Part shown: positions 24,978 to 33,592 of the stretch, in pieces
Numbering within the stretch: the stretch's first letter is position 1
How the letters are laid out: each line of letters starts with the position of its first letter
Source of the DNA: JAOUEA01 sp040511595
GTDB taxonomy: Bacteria > Actinomycetota > UBA4738 > HRBIN12
Assembly: GCA_040511595.1 (NCBI GenBank)
Contig: JBEVGU010000038.1
Location: 1-64,000, forward strand
Reading direction: 5' to 3'
DNA: 64,000 bases
The notes under the pieces: generated by a model
Seen by the model: the letters and a program-made list of their open reading frames with translations, nothing else
Told to the model about the DNA's origin: nothing
The model's database searches: none
Position numbers and translations under genes: made by a program

Positions 24978-25895
24978 ATGAGCAAGGTCTCGACGATGCA
25001 GGATGCCGTGGGCGAACTCGTGCACGACGGCGACACCGTGGCGATCGAGGGCTTCACGCACCTGATCTGCTTCGCGGCCGGGCACGAGATCATCCGCCAG
25101 CGCCGGCGAGACCTGACGCTCGCCCGCATGACGCCCGACGTCGTGTACGACCAGATGATCGGCGCCGGCGTGGCGTCGAAGCTGATCTTCAGCTGGATGG
25201 GGAACCCCGGCGTCGGCAACCTGCACGCCGTGCGCCGGCGCATCGAGAACGCCGACCCCCAGCCGCTCGAGATCGAGGAGTACTCGCACTTCGGCATGGT
25301 CTGCCGGTACATGGCGGGTGCGGCCAACCTTCCCTTCTTCCCGATCAGGAGCTACTACGAGAGCGACATCCCGAAGGTGAACCCGAACATCGTGTCGATG
25401 GCCTCGCCCTACGACGCGGGCGACGAGGTCTACGTCGTGCCGCCGCTCAGGCCCGACGTGGCGGTCGTGCACGCTCAGCGGGCCGATGCCTCGGGCGACA
25501 CGCAGATCTGGGGGCTGATGGGCTGTCAGAAGGAGGTGGCGTTCGCCGCCCGGTCGGTGATCGTGGTCGTCGAGGAGGTCGTCGACGAGTCAGTGATCCG
25601 GCGCGATCCGAACCGCACCGCGATCCCGGGCGCCGTGGTCGACGCGGTGGTCGAGGAGCCGTTCGCCTGCCACCCGTCGTTCGCGCAGGGGTACTACGAC
25701 CGGGACAACCGCTTCTACCTCGAGTGGGATCGCATCGCCAAGGAGCAGGAGACGCTCGACGCCTGGCTCGACGAGTGGGTCTACGGCCTCTCGAACCATC
25801 GCGACTACATCCAGAAGTACGGCGACGCACACTGGGACGCCCTGCGCCCGGAGCCCGCGCTCTCCGGTGAGGTCGACTACGGGAGGTACGCGTGA
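24978..25895 (+). CDS. CoA transferase subunit A (family I, glutaconate-type)
   Basis: A 305-residue alpha subunit of a two-subunit CoA transferase. The N-terminal VHDGDTVAIEGFTHL with a glycine-rich turn, the MGNPGVGNLHAV loop and the late VVVEEVVD strand fit the glutaconate/3-oxoadipate CoA transferase family. It pairs with the B subunit at 25892, whose GTG overlaps its stop. It moves CoA between acyl carboxylates. Steroid ring-degrading IpdA-like proteins are related, but the context here is amino acid catabolism. Confidence 0.82.
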   Translation: MSKVSTMQDAVGELVHDGDTVAIEGFTHLICFAAGHEIIRQRRRDLTLARMTPDVVYDQMIGAGVASKLIFSWMGNPGVGNLHAVRRRIENADPQPLEIEEYSHFGMVCRYMAGAANLPFFPIRSYYESDIPKVNPNIVSMASPYDAGDEVYVVPPLRPDVAVVHAQRADASGDTQIWGLMGCQKEVAFAARSVIVVVEEVVDESVIRRDPNRTAIPGAVVDAVVEEPFACHPSFAQGYYDRDNRFYLEWDRIAKEQETLDAWLDEWVYGLSNHRDYIQKYGDAHWDALRPEPALSGEVDYGRYA

Positions 25896-26674
25896 GCGGG
25901 ACCGGCACCGACCCGGGCTACTCGAAGTCGGAGCTGATGATCGCGGCGAGCGCTCGACAGCTCACCGGCGTCGGCAACTGCTTCGTCGGGGTCGGGCTTC
26001 CCAATATCGTCTGCAACCTGGCCCAGCGCACCGTGTCCCCCTCGCTCCAGCTCGTGTACGAATCGGGGGTGTTCGGCGCGCGGCCCGAGCGGCTTCCACT
26101 CTCGATCGGCGATCCCACGCTCGCCACGGGCTCGACCGCCGTCACGAGCATGTTCGAGCTGTTCGCGTTCTACCTGCAGGCGGGACTGATCGACGTGGCC
26201 TTCCTCGGCGGGGCCCAGATCGATCGGTTCGGGAACCTCAACACGACCGTGATCGGTGACTACCGTCATCCGAAGGTGCGCCTCCCGGGGTCGGGGGGCG
26301 CGTGCGAGATCGCGATCCACGCCCGGCAGATCCTGGTGATCATGCGGCAGGCCCAGCGGTCGTTCGTCGATCGTCTCGATTTCAGGACGTCGCCGGGGCA
26401 CTCGGGCGACCCGGAACGCGACGAGGCTCGCGGTTGGCACGGGAGCGGTCCGACGAGCGTCGTCACCGACCTCGCGACCTACACGTTCGACGAAGCCACC
26501 GGGGAGATGGTGCTGCGGACCACGCACCCCGGAGTCACGCTCGACGACGTGCGGGCGAACATGGGCTGGGAGCCTGCGATCACCGAGGACCTCGGCGAGA
26601 CGTCCGCGCCGACCGACGAGGAGCTCCGGCTGATCCGGGAGGAGCTCGACCCGGGCGGGGTCTACACGAAGTGA
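25892..26674 (+). CDS. CoA transferase subunit B
   Basis: A 260-residue beta subunit. The VGLPNIVCNLAQ segment and the VYESGVFG motif holding the catalytic Glu identify it. FGNLNTTVIGDYRHP and the LPGSGGA turn are typical. It overlaps subunit A by 4 nt and the next aminotransferase by 4 nt (GTGA in both cases), so equimolar coupled translation is likely. Confidence 0.85.
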   Translation: MSGTGTDPGYSKSELMIAASARQLTGVGNCFVGVGLPNIVCNLAQRTVSPSLQLVYESGVFGARPERLPLSIGDPTLATGSTAVTSMFELFAFYLQAGLIDVAFLGGAQIDRFGNLNTTVIGDYRHPKVRLPGSGGACEIAIHARQILVIMRQAQRSFVDRLDFRTSPGHSGDPERDEARGWHGSGPTSVVTDLATYTFDEATGEMVLRTTHPGVTLDDVRANMGWEPAITEDLGETSAPTDEELRLIREELDPGGVYTK

Positions 26675-28053
26675 CCGAGGCGAGCCAACGGAAACGAGCG
26701 GCCTCCAGAGCCGGGCACGGCGGGGCCGACGGGCTCGGATCGGCGAGCCGGGTCTTCCCCCGCGTGTTCGACCGGGAGCTGCCCGTCGCCGTGTCGTCCG
26801 ACGGCGCCTGGATCGCGACGTCGGATGGGCGAAGGTTCCTCGATGCGGCCGGGGGCGCGATCGTGGTGAACGTGGGCCACGGAGAACGGGTCGTCATCGA
26901 GGCGATCGGTGAGCAGCTCGCCCGCACCCAGTACGTGCACGGCACGATGTTCACGACCGAGTCGGTCGAGGACTACGCGGCGGAGGTGGCCCCGTTGCTG
27001 CCCATGGATGACGCCCGCATCTACCCCGTGTCGGGGGGCAGCGAGGCGGTCGAGACCGCGTTAAAGCTCGCGCGGGCCTACCACCTGGCTCGCGGGCAGC
27101 CCTCGCGATTCGTCGTGATCGGGCGCCGCGGCAGCTACCACGGCAACACCATCGGCGCGCTCGATGCGAGCGGCAAGGAGCCCCTGCGCAAACCGTACAC
27201 CCCGTGGCTCGGCCGGTTCCTGCACGGGCCGCCGGCCTATGGATACCGCTGTGAGAACCCGCATCATCCGAAGGCGTGCGGCGCGTGGCACGCCGCCGAA
27301 CTCGAGCGCATGATCTCCCAGTCTCCGCCGAACTCGGTCGCGGCGTTCATCGCGGAGCCCGTCGCCGGGGCCACGCTCGGCGCCGCGGTGCCCTGCGACG
27401 ACTACTGGTCCTCGGTCGTCGAGGTCTGCCGGCGACACGGGGTCATCGTGATCGCCGACGAGGTGATGACCGGCATGGGCCGCACCGGCCGGTGGTTCGG
27501 CGTCGACCATTGGGGGGTGCGGCCCGACATCATCACCGCGGGCAAGGGGACCACGAGCGGATACGTGCCGTTCGGCTTCGCCGCCGCGAGCGGTGAGGTG
27601 TTCGAAACGGTCGCGACCGTGGGGTTCGTGCACGGATTCACGTGGTCGCACAACGCGCTCGGGGCGGCCGCGGCAGGCGCGGTGCTCCGCCTCCTGCGTG
27701 ATCGAGACCTCGTCGCGAGGTCGGCGTCGGTGGGGGAGCACCTCCTGGCCGACCTCGGCGCCGCGCTGGCCGACGTGCCGATCGTCGGCGAGGTGCGGGG
27801 CCTGGGCACGCTGATCGGCATCGAGCTCGTGCGCGACCGAGAGACGAAGGAGCCGTTCGCTCGCGCCGATCGGGTGACCGAGCGCGTGGTCGGCGCGGCG
27901 CGCGACGACGGGCTGCTGCTCTACTCCTCGACCGGCCACGTCGACGGACACGACGGGGACTTGCTCGTGCTGGGCCCACCGTTCGTGCTCTCCGACGACG
28001 ACATCACCACGGTCGTCCAGGGCACCGCCGCGGCGATCCATTCGGTCTCGTGA
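26671..28053 (+). CDS. Second class III aminotransferase
   Basis: A 460-residue PLP enzyme distinct from the first. It has YPVSGGSEAVETALKLAR, IADEVMTGMGRTG and the Lys motif ITAGKGTTSGYVPFG. A 25-residue Arg/Gly/Ala-rich leader precedes the fold. A Cys-rich loop (CENPHHPKACGAW) is unusual and may bind a metal. GTG start overlaps the CoA transferase stop; its own stop overlaps acuC. Two aminotransferases in one operon suggest two amino-group transfers or a chimeric polyamine or beta-amino acid route. Confidence 0.85.
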   Translation: MTEASQRKRAASRAGHGGADGLGSASRVFPRVFDRELPVAVSSDGAWIATSDGRRFLDAAGGAIVVNVGHGERVVIEAIGEQLARTQYVHGTMFTTESVEDYAAEVAPLLPMDDARIYPVSGGSEAVETALKLARAYHLARGQPSRFVVIGRRGSYHGNTIGALDASGKEPLRKPYTPWLGRFLHGPPAYGYRCENPHHPKACGAWHAAELERMISQSPPNSVAAFIAEPVAGATLGAAVPCDDYWSSVVEVCRRHGVIVIADEVMTGMGRTGRWFGVDHWGVRPDIITAGKGTTSGYVPFGFAAASGEVFETVATVGFVHGFTWSHNALGAAAAGAVLRLLRDRDLVARSASVGEHLLADLGAALADVPIVGEVRGLGTLIGIELVRDRETKEPFARADRVTERVVGAARDDGLLLYSSTGHVDGHDGDLLVLGPPFVLSDDDITTVVQGTAAAIHSVS

Positions 28054-29237
28054 GCGGCTCGGTCGCGCTCGTCGTGGTGCCCGAGGCGGCGGGGTACGAC
28101 CACGGCCCGGGGCACCCGCTTCGCCCCCAGCGGGTCGCGCTCACGTGGGATCTGATCGCCGAGTACGGGCTGGACCGTGCGTCCGGCGTGACCCGGATCG
28201 GCGCCACCGCGGCAGACGACGAGACCCTTCGGCGGGTGCACACCCAGGAGTTCATCGAAGCGACCCGTGACGCCGGGCACGGGGTCGCGGGCGCTTGGGG
28301 CCGGTTCGGCTATGGGCCGGGCGACAACCCGATCTTCGACCAGATGCACGAGGCCGGAGCCCTGGTGGCGGGGGCCAGCGTGGCCGCGGCCCGGGCGGTG
28401 CTGGCTGGAGAGGCGGCGCACGCCTTCAACGCCCCCGGCGGCCTGCATCACGCGATGCCGTCGCGCGCGTCGGGGTTCTGCGTCTACGACGACCCCGCCG
28501 TCGCGATCGCGTGGATGCTCGCGCAGGGGGTCGAGCGTGTCGCTTACGTCGACGTCGACGTGCATCACGGCGACGGTGTGCAGGCGATCTTCTGGGACGA
28601 GCCGAGGGTGCTCACGATCTCGATCCACGAATACGCCCCGCAGCTCGGGTTCTTTCCCGGCACAGGCGGGCTCTCCGAACGCGGTGGTCCGGACGCATGG
28701 GGGTCCGCGGTGAACCTCCCCCTGGCCCCCGGCACCGGCGACCAGGGGTGGCTCGAGGCGTTCCTGGCCGCCGTGCCGCCGCTCGTGCGCGCCTTCAGCC
28801 CCGACGTGCTCGTTACCCAGCTCGGGTGCGACACCCACGCGACCGACCCACTCGCCCATCTGGGACTGACGACACGCGCCTACAGGGAGGCGGCGTCAGT
28901 GCTGCACGAGCTCGCCCACGAGACGGCGGGGGGGCGATGGGTCGCGACCGGTGGAGGCGGCTATCAGTGGGCCCGGGTCGTTCCGCGCGCGTGGACCCTG
29001 TACTTCGCCGAGATGGCCGGGGCCGCGGCCACGCTACCCGACGAGCTGCCCCAGGCGTGGATCGAGCGCGCCGAGTTCGCTCAGCACGGCGAGGTCCCGG
29101 CCACGATGTCGGAGCCGGCCGCGCATCGCAGTCCCGCCGACGAGGAGGCCGCAGACGTAGCGCTCGCGGCGCTATCGGCCGCCGGCATCGAGCCTCCCGA
29201 CGCCGGCTCGCCCTCCCGAGATGGGTCGGCTCCATGA
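28050..29237 (+). CDS. acuC: AcuC-type histone deacetylase family protein
   Basis: A 395-residue zinc-dependent deacetylase family protein. The VDVDVHHGDGVQ motif, the preceding GGLHHAM catalytic His pair and the late GGGGYQW (Tyr/Trp) are class I HDAC signatures. In bacteria AcuC deacetylates acetyl-CoA synthetase. The C-terminal 60 residues are an acidic and Pro/Ala-rich extension. The GTG start overlaps the aminotransferase stop. Placement after the CoA transferase fits reversible acetyl control of acyl-CoA metabolism. Confidence 0.85.
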   Translation: MSGSVALVVVPEAAGYDHGPGHPLRPQRVALTWDLIAEYGLDRASGVTRIGATAADDETLRRVHTQEFIEATRDAGHGVAGAWGRFGYGPGDNPIFDQMHEAGALVAGASVAAARAVLAGEAAHAFNAPGGLHHAMPSRASGFCVYDDPAVAIAWMLAQGVERVAYVDVDVHHGDGVQAIFWDEPRVLTISIHEYAPQLGFFPGTGGLSERGGPDAWGSAVNLPLAPGTGDQGWLEAFLAAVPPLVRAFSPDVLVTQLGCDTHATDPLAHLGLTTRAYREAASVLHELAHETAGGRWVATGGGGYQWARVVPRAWTLYFAEMAGAAATLPDELPQAWIERAEFAQHGEVPATMSEPAAHRSPADEEAADVALAALSAAGIEPPDAGSPSRDGSAP

Positions 29238-29265
29238 GCGCCACCGACACCACGGGTGCGACGGG

Positions 29266-29493
29266 CGCTTCGGGTCCGACTCCAGCGTCGCTCGCTGTAC
29301 TTGGGGGGTGGTGCCCCTGAGCGCCGAGCACCCCTCCGACACCGATGCGACGGTGGGCCTGATGGACCGAGGGCTGCTCGGGCATGGCCTCGCCGAGCAC
29401 GGCTCGCTGGTCGTGATGGCGGCCTCGTCGCCCGCGGGGCGAACGACGACGAACATGTTGAAGCTGCACGTGGTCGGCTCCCCGGTTCGCTGA
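29266..29493 (+). pseudogene. Pyruvate kinase C-terminal domain remnant
   Basis: About 75 residues match the regulatory C-terminal domain of pyruvate kinase: a WGVVPL strand, a D-T-D-x4-GL helix, then GSLVVMAASSPAGRTTTNMLKLHVVG. The N-terminal and catalytic barrel are missing. Upstream in the same frame no match continues beyond residue R16 (29266) and the frame runs into acuC. A GTG at 29308 could make a 61-residue protein, with a TGTACT -10-like box just upstream. Either a decayed pyk gene or a freestanding domain used as an allosteric partner. Confidence 0.6.
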
Positions 29494-29558
29494 TCGTGGG
29501 GGCCGCTCGACCGACGCCTGGATCATGTGTACGCTCGGATCGTCGTCGCTCGAGATCC

Positions 29559-29756
29559 GTGAGAAAGAACGCTGAAGTGCCACCACGCACTCCTGCCGAC
29601 TACCCGGGCCGACCGGGGCCTACGTCGGTGCCGAACGAAACCGACTTCATGGACCTCGACGAGAAGGTGGCGCGTCGGGACGCGCTCCGGAAGGCCCGTG
29701 CGCGAGACGACGCCGTGCCGTGGTACCGGCGCCTCTTCCGAAGAAGGAAGTCCTAG
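29559..29756 (+). CDS. Small basic protein, function unknown
   Basis: A 65-residue protein with an N-terminal Pro-rich half and a basic C-terminal half ending in WYRRLFRRRKS. Start GTG 29559 is chosen by frame; GTG 29577 is an alternative. A TACGCT box (29530-29535) lies upstream. The frame has coding-like third-position GC and its 3' end overlaps the convergent DUF2017 gene by 4 bp. No family was recognised. Confidence 0.5.
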   Translation: MRKNAEVPPRTPADYPGRPGPTSVPNETDFMDLDEKVARRDALRKARARDDAVPWYRRLFRRRKS

Positions 29757-30262
29757 CCCTCTTCGTCCGAGGCCTCGAGCTCGTCGTCGAGCGCCTGTAT
29801 CACCCAGCCCTGGAGCCACGTGAGGTAGCCGTAGAGGGCGAACATCTCGCTCTGCTCCTCGTCGCCATGGAAGTCTCGCTCCGTCGACTCCTCGGTCACG
29901 CCGAGCCGCGTGCCGACGACGAGCCGGATCGAGTTCAGCGAGCCGAGCCACGCGAGCAGCTCGTCATCGGAGAGCTCGTGGCGATCGATCGTGCGCTCCA
30001 CCACCTCGAGCGCCTCCAGCTTGCCCAGCAGGAGCTCGTTCCCGTGCTGCTGCTCCCACTCCAGGTTGCCGAGGACGTCGTCTTCCGGCAGCGCCGGAGG
30101 GAACAGGCGCACCATCGCCGGATCGCTCGAAGGGCTCTCCGACGTGAGCAGCTGCCGCAGTTGCCCGCAGAACGTACGGACCGCGTCGCGCTCTTGCGCG
30201 GACAGCCGAACCCCGAACCGCCGAGGGCCGATCCGCCGTACCGGTCCCCTGCGCAGCCGCAC
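29753..30262 (-). CDS. DUF2017 family protein
   Basis: A 169-residue helical protein of the actinobacterial DUF2017 family, recognised by its position directly after clpS and by its LSAQERDAVRTFCGQL and WLGSLNSIRLVVGTRLGV segments. The stop TAG of clpS is followed immediately by its GTG start, so the two are coupled. Function is unknown; the pairing with clpS suggests a role in targeted proteolysis. Confidence 0.8.
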   Translation of the reverse strand: MRLRRGPVRRIGPRRFGVRLSAQERDAVRTFCGQLRQLLTSESPSSDPAMVRLFPPALPEDDVLGNLEWEQQHGNELLLGKLEALEVVERTIDRHELSDDELLAWLGSLNSIRLVVGTRLGVTEESTERDFHGDEEQSEMFALYGYLTWLQGWVIQALDDELEASDEEG

Positions 30263-30562
30263 CTAGCGGTCCTTCTGCATCGTCGCCCACAGGCCGTAGG
30301 CGTGCAGGCGCGCAACGTCGCGCTCGGCCTCGTCACGGGTGCCGTTCGACACCACGGCCCTGCCCTTCGTGTGCACGTCCCACATCAGCTTCTCCGCTTT
30401 CGCTCGCGGGTATCCGAACAGCTTCTGGAAGACCCAGGTCACGTAGGACATCAGGTTGATCGGGTCGTTCCAGACGATGACGATCCACGGCACGTCCTCT
30501 TCGACGTGCTCGACCGTCTCCGGACGGCCGATCTCGACGGGGGCGGTGCTCATGGTCGTCAT
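30263..30562 (-). CDS. clpS: ATP-dependent Clp protease adaptor ClpS
   Basis: A 99-residue adaptor that hands N-degron substrates to ClpAP/ClpC. WNDPINLMSYVTWVF and LFGYPRAKAEKLMWDVHTKGRAVV are the conserved ClpS surface, including the residues that read destabilising N-termini. ATG 30562 overlaps the stop of the upstream SDR (ATGA). ATG 30553 is an alternative start. Confidence 0.93.
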   Translation of the reverse strand: MTTMSTAPVEIGRPETVEHVEEDVPWIVIVWNDPINLMSYVTWVFQKLFGYPRAKAEKLMWDVHTKGRAVVSNGTRDEAERDVARLHAYGLWATMQKDR

Positions 30563-31353
30563 CGGTTCGCCCGTGTCGCCCTGACCCCGGTTCGGCGGGC
30601 CTGGCGCACTCCCCAACGGTACAGCGGCGGCGTGAGCACGCGGAAGGCCTGGAACGGCGCGACCCAGCGGGGCACGGAGTACTCGGGGGCGATCCCCTCG
30701 CGCACGACGTTCACGATCGCGCCGGCCACGCGGGCGGCGGACATCACCGCCCACGATGGAAGCCCGTCCTGCGGGAACCCCTCGGTCGCGGCGAGGCCGG
30801 GGTTCACGGCGGTCACGTGCACCCCGCGGGCCTCGGCGTCGTAGTTCGCCGATTCGCTCGCCGCCACGACGGCATGCTTCGTGGCGGCGTACAGGCCTGT
30901 TCCGGGCGTGGCGAACCGTCCGGCGAGCGAGGCGACATTCACGACGTGACCGTGGCCGCGCCGGAGCATCTCAGGGAGGAACGCCCGCATGCCGTAGAGC
31001 ACGCCGAGCAGGTTCACGTCGACGACCGCTCGGATCTGGTCATAGCTGAGATCCTCGATCGCCCCGCCGCCCGGCACGCCGGCGTTGTTCACGAGCACGT
31101 CGGCGGGGCGTCCGTACACCTCGCGCACCAGAGTCGGCAGGCTGTCGACTTCGCGAGGCCGGGTCACGTCGACTCGCAGGGCGAGCGCCGACCCTCCCGC
31201 TCGCTCGATGCGATCGGCGAGCGCTTCCAGTCGGTCGAGGCGTCGCGCCGCGAGCACGACGCGGGCGCCGCGTTCGGCGAAGGCGACCGCGGTGGCCTCG
31301 CCGATGCCGGAGGAGGCGCCCGTGACGACGACGATCGCGTCCTTCAGGTCCAC
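30559..31353 (-). CDS. Short-chain dehydrogenase/reductase (SDR)
   Basis: A 264-residue NAD(P)-dependent SDR. The TGASSGIG nucleotide loop, NNAG strand, catalytic Ser in VNVASLAG, YAATK motif (Tyr and Lys) and NPGLAAT are visible. The Arg pair after the second strand (LAARRLDR) favours NADP. Start GTG 31353 is preferred for its GAGGGA ribosome site; ATG 31380 is possible. Substrate unknown. Stop overlaps clpS, making a three-gene unit with clpS and DUF2017. Confidence 0.85.
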   Translation of the reverse strand: MDLKDAIVVVTGASSGIGEATAVAFAERGARVVLAARRLDRLEALADRIERAGGSALALRVDVTRPREVDSLPTLVREVYGRPADVLVNNAGVPGGGAIEDLSYDQIRAVVDVNLLGVLYGMRAFLPEMLRRGHGHVVNVASLAGRFATPGTGLYAATKHAVVAASESANYDAEARGVHVTAVNPGLAATEGFPQDGLPSWAVMSAARVAGAIVNVVREGIAPEYSVPRWVAPFQAFRVLTPPLYRWGVRQARRTGVRATRANR

Positions 31354-31380
31354 GCGTTCCCTCGGCGGTCGGCCATCCAT

Positions 31381-31985
31381 GGACGTTATCGAAGCTGAGC
31401 GCTGCTGCCCGCATCGACGCAGGTCAGGTGGGGTGTGCACCTGCTCGCGCACCAGCTCAGTCGTTGGAAGTCGTTTGGCAAGGTAGGCAAGTAGGGGCCG
31501 GGATGGGTGGGCTAGCAACTAGAGGAGGGAGGACGTCCCGCCTGCCCATGCCTCCATGCATCAAGGATTAGTCGTACAGCCACCGATGATGTCGACGACG
31601 GGCCGATGCCATTACCCCCTAAGTCCGACACGCCGGACCCTGGCCTAGGCCACGTCAGAGCGACGCCATCCCGCCAGGAGCGCGGTGACCCCCGGGGGGG
31701 TCTCTCCCGTCGCGGGGCGCCCGATACGGGGAGTTGGAAGGCCGGGGGCCTCCACGTTCGACGCTGCGTCCAGATCCGGACCACTGGGGTCCTTCGTGGT
31801 CCGCCCCCGATCAAGAGCTTGCGTCGTACCCAAGGCTAACGCAGGGCCAGGGCGGCGATAGGGTCCGGGTGCCTAGCCCAACTGAGTTAGGACGGCTGAC
31901 CACGCGTGCGAGAGAACGCCGAGATCCGGTCTGGGGGATAATCGGAGCAGGACGTACGTCGAGTGCCCGCAGGGAGGCCTGATCC
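31381..31985. other. 605-bp stretch without a supported gene
   Basis: Frames here lack coding character. Visible features are hairpins, for example GACCCCC-GGGGGGGTC (31686-31701) and GGACCAC-N11-GTGGTCC (31778-31802). A possible -10 (GATAAT at 31938-31943) precedes the VOC gene. No tRNA, transposase or repeat was recognised. It may be decayed sequence. Confidence 0.4.
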
Positions 31986-32354
31986 ATGCTTGATCAGTTC
32001 GCGACTCATGCCACCTTGGCAGTCTCGGACATCGAACGGGCGAAGACCTGGTACGCGGAGAAACTGGGACTGACTCCCGCGAGCGAGGATCCCGGTGGCG
32101 TCCGCTACGAGAGCGGCGGAAGCGCCTTCACGCTCTTCCCGACGCCTTATGCCGGCACCGCGAAGAACACGGTGATGGAGTGGACCGTCGATGACGTCGA
32201 GAAGGAGGTCACCGAGCTGAAGGGTCGCGGGGTCAGCTTCGACACCTTCGAGATGGACGGAATCGAGTGGAGCGGGGACATCGCCACGATGGGTGAGAGC
32301 AAGGCTGCGTGGTTTAAGGACAGCGAAGGCAACATCCTCGCGATCACACACTAG
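31986..32354 (+). CDS. VOC (glyoxalase-fold) superfamily protein
   Basis: A 122-residue protein of paired beta-alpha-beta-beta-beta modules. FATHATLAVSDIERAKTWYAEKLGL opens the first half and AWFKDSEGNILAITH closes the second, as in lyase-I/bleomycin-resistance-like proteins. Metal-ligand positions are H8 and the late Glu near residue 117. Role unknown (dioxygenase, lyase or binding protein). A GGGAGG ribosome site precedes ATG 31986. Confidence 0.8.
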   Translation: MLDQFATHATLAVSDIERAKTWYAEKLGLTPASEDPGGVRYESGGSAFTLFPTPYAGTAKNTVMEWTVDDVEKEVTELKGRGVSFDTFEMDGIEWSGDIATMGESKAAWFKDSEGNILAITH

Positions 32355-32416
32355 CGGGCGTCCACCGGAGTCCACTTGATGTGAGCCCGGGGCGTCAGCT
32401 GTAACGTCACGTCCCG

Positions 32417-33262
32417 ATGCCGGCGCCTGAACCGACCATCGACGTCATCGGACGCCACGTCCGGCGCCTGCCCTCGCTCGACGATCGCTGGCTGCCACGC
32501 CCGCTCCCGCGGGCCGCGCTCGAGGCCGCTCTGCTCGAGGGAGAGGTCGCCGGCACGGCCACGCATCCCCTCGACAACGTTCGTGCGAACGCGCTGATGC
32601 TGATCGACGGCGACCCGGACAAGCTGTTCGGGCTCTCGGGCATGCCGGGCGCGTTCGACCTCGACGCGATCCTCGACCTCGTCGCGGCCGAGGCCAGGGC
32701 GCCGATCGACCACGAGGACCGCTTCGGTCCCGTGCACGTCGACCCCAGGCCGATCGTGGATGCATGCGAGGCCGCGGGCGACCGGCTCGCTCGGTCGGCG
32801 AGCCGCGGCGAGACGGTCGTGCTCGCGACCGGGCATCCCGTCGGCCTGGCGCTGCTCTACCGCGCGATCGATCGGCTGCTCGCCGAGCGGGGGACGAGGG
32901 TCGCGCGGGCGGCGCACGGCGAGCGGTGGCGATCATCCGGCCTGACCCACGATTGGATCGTCGATCATTGGGGCGGGGTCGGCATGCTCACCGACGGACG
33001 GGAACCGCGCCACACCCACCGGCCCGAGGCGATGGAGCGCATGCTCGCCGACGTACGTCCCGACCTCGTCGTCGCCGACCACGGGTTCGCGGGCGCGGCG
33101 ATCGAGGCCGGCGTCGAGACGATCTCGATCGCCGACGTGAACGATCCCGCCTTGATCGTGGCCAAGGCCCAGGGTCGCACCGAGATCGTCGTCGTGATGG
33201 ACGACCACGTGGAGCCCGACGCCTATTGGCCGTGCTACCAGGCGATCGCCTCGCGGTTCTGA
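32417..33262 (+). CDS. Conserved actinobacterial phosphatase-like protein
   Basis: A 281-residue protein. VVLATGHPVGLALLYRAI and the following HG-x-x-W segment plus VVADHGFAGAAIEAGVETISIADVNDPAL near the C-terminus resemble proteins annotated as phosphatases next to the BldC/AURKAIP1 genes in Streptomyces. This identity is from memory, not a search. Start ATG 32417 follows a TAACGT box (32402-32407) by 9 nt, so leaderless expression is likely. Confidence 0.6.
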   Translation: MPAPEPTIDVIGRHVRRLPSLDDRWLPRPLPRAALEAALLEGEVAGTATHPLDNVRANALMLIDGDPDKLFGLSGMPGAFDLDAILDLVAAEARAPIDHEDRFGPVHVDPRPIVDACEAAGDRLARSASRGETVVLATGHPVGLALLYRAIDRLLAERGTRVARAAHGERWRSSGLTHDWIVDHWGGVGMLTDGREPRHTHRPEAMERMLADVRPDLVVADHGFAGAAIEAGVETISIADVNDPALIVAKAQGRTEIVVVMDDHVEPDAYWPCYQAIASRF

Positions 33263-33330
33263 GGCCCCGGGCGGAGCAGTGAACCGGGGCTATCCAGGGA
33301 GCAGCCCGAGCGCCTATGATGCCGCCCATC

Positions 33331-33528
33331 GTGGAGAGAGAACCCTTCACCGAGGCTCGGCTGAAGACCGTCAGCGAGGTCGCGGACCTCTTGCGTGTAT
33401 CCAGGATGACCGTCTACCGCATGATCAAGACCGGAGAGATGCCCGCCGTCCGGGTGGGCCGGAGCTATCGGCTCCGTGAGGAAGACGTCCACAGCTACCT
33501 GATGGAGCGGTATACCGAGGCCGGCTGA
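33331..33528 (+). CDS. Excisionase/BldC-like small HTH DNA-binding protein
   Basis: About 65 residues forming one winged HTH of the MerR/excisionase type: TVSEVADLLRVSRMTVYRMIKTGEMPAVRVGRSYRLREED is the whole domain. Small regulators of this type include BldC. A TATGAT box (33315-33320) overlaps the apparent ATG 33316/33319 starts, so the real start is more likely GTG 33331, 10 nt downstream. ATC 33328 sits at the usual leaderless spacing. It lies between the phosphatase-like and Clp1-like genes. Confidence 0.85.
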   Translation: MEREPFTEARLKTVSEVADLLRVSRMTVYRMIKTGEMPAVRVGRSYRLREEDVHSYLMERYTEAG

Positions 33529-33592
33529 GGCCGGTCACCCGTTCCGACGCAGACGCGTCCAAGCCGACCTCCGTGGGAACGGAGCGGGCGCA

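Noticed and set aside
23559..25472. 637-codon minus-strand frame
   Set aside because: Antisense shadow of the aminotransferase and CoA transferase genes; those have complete catalytic motifs.
31850..31905. Minus-strand stretch with a TAACTCAGTTGGG-like D-arm
   Set aside because: No matching acceptor, anticodon or T-arm could be built, so it is not a tRNA.
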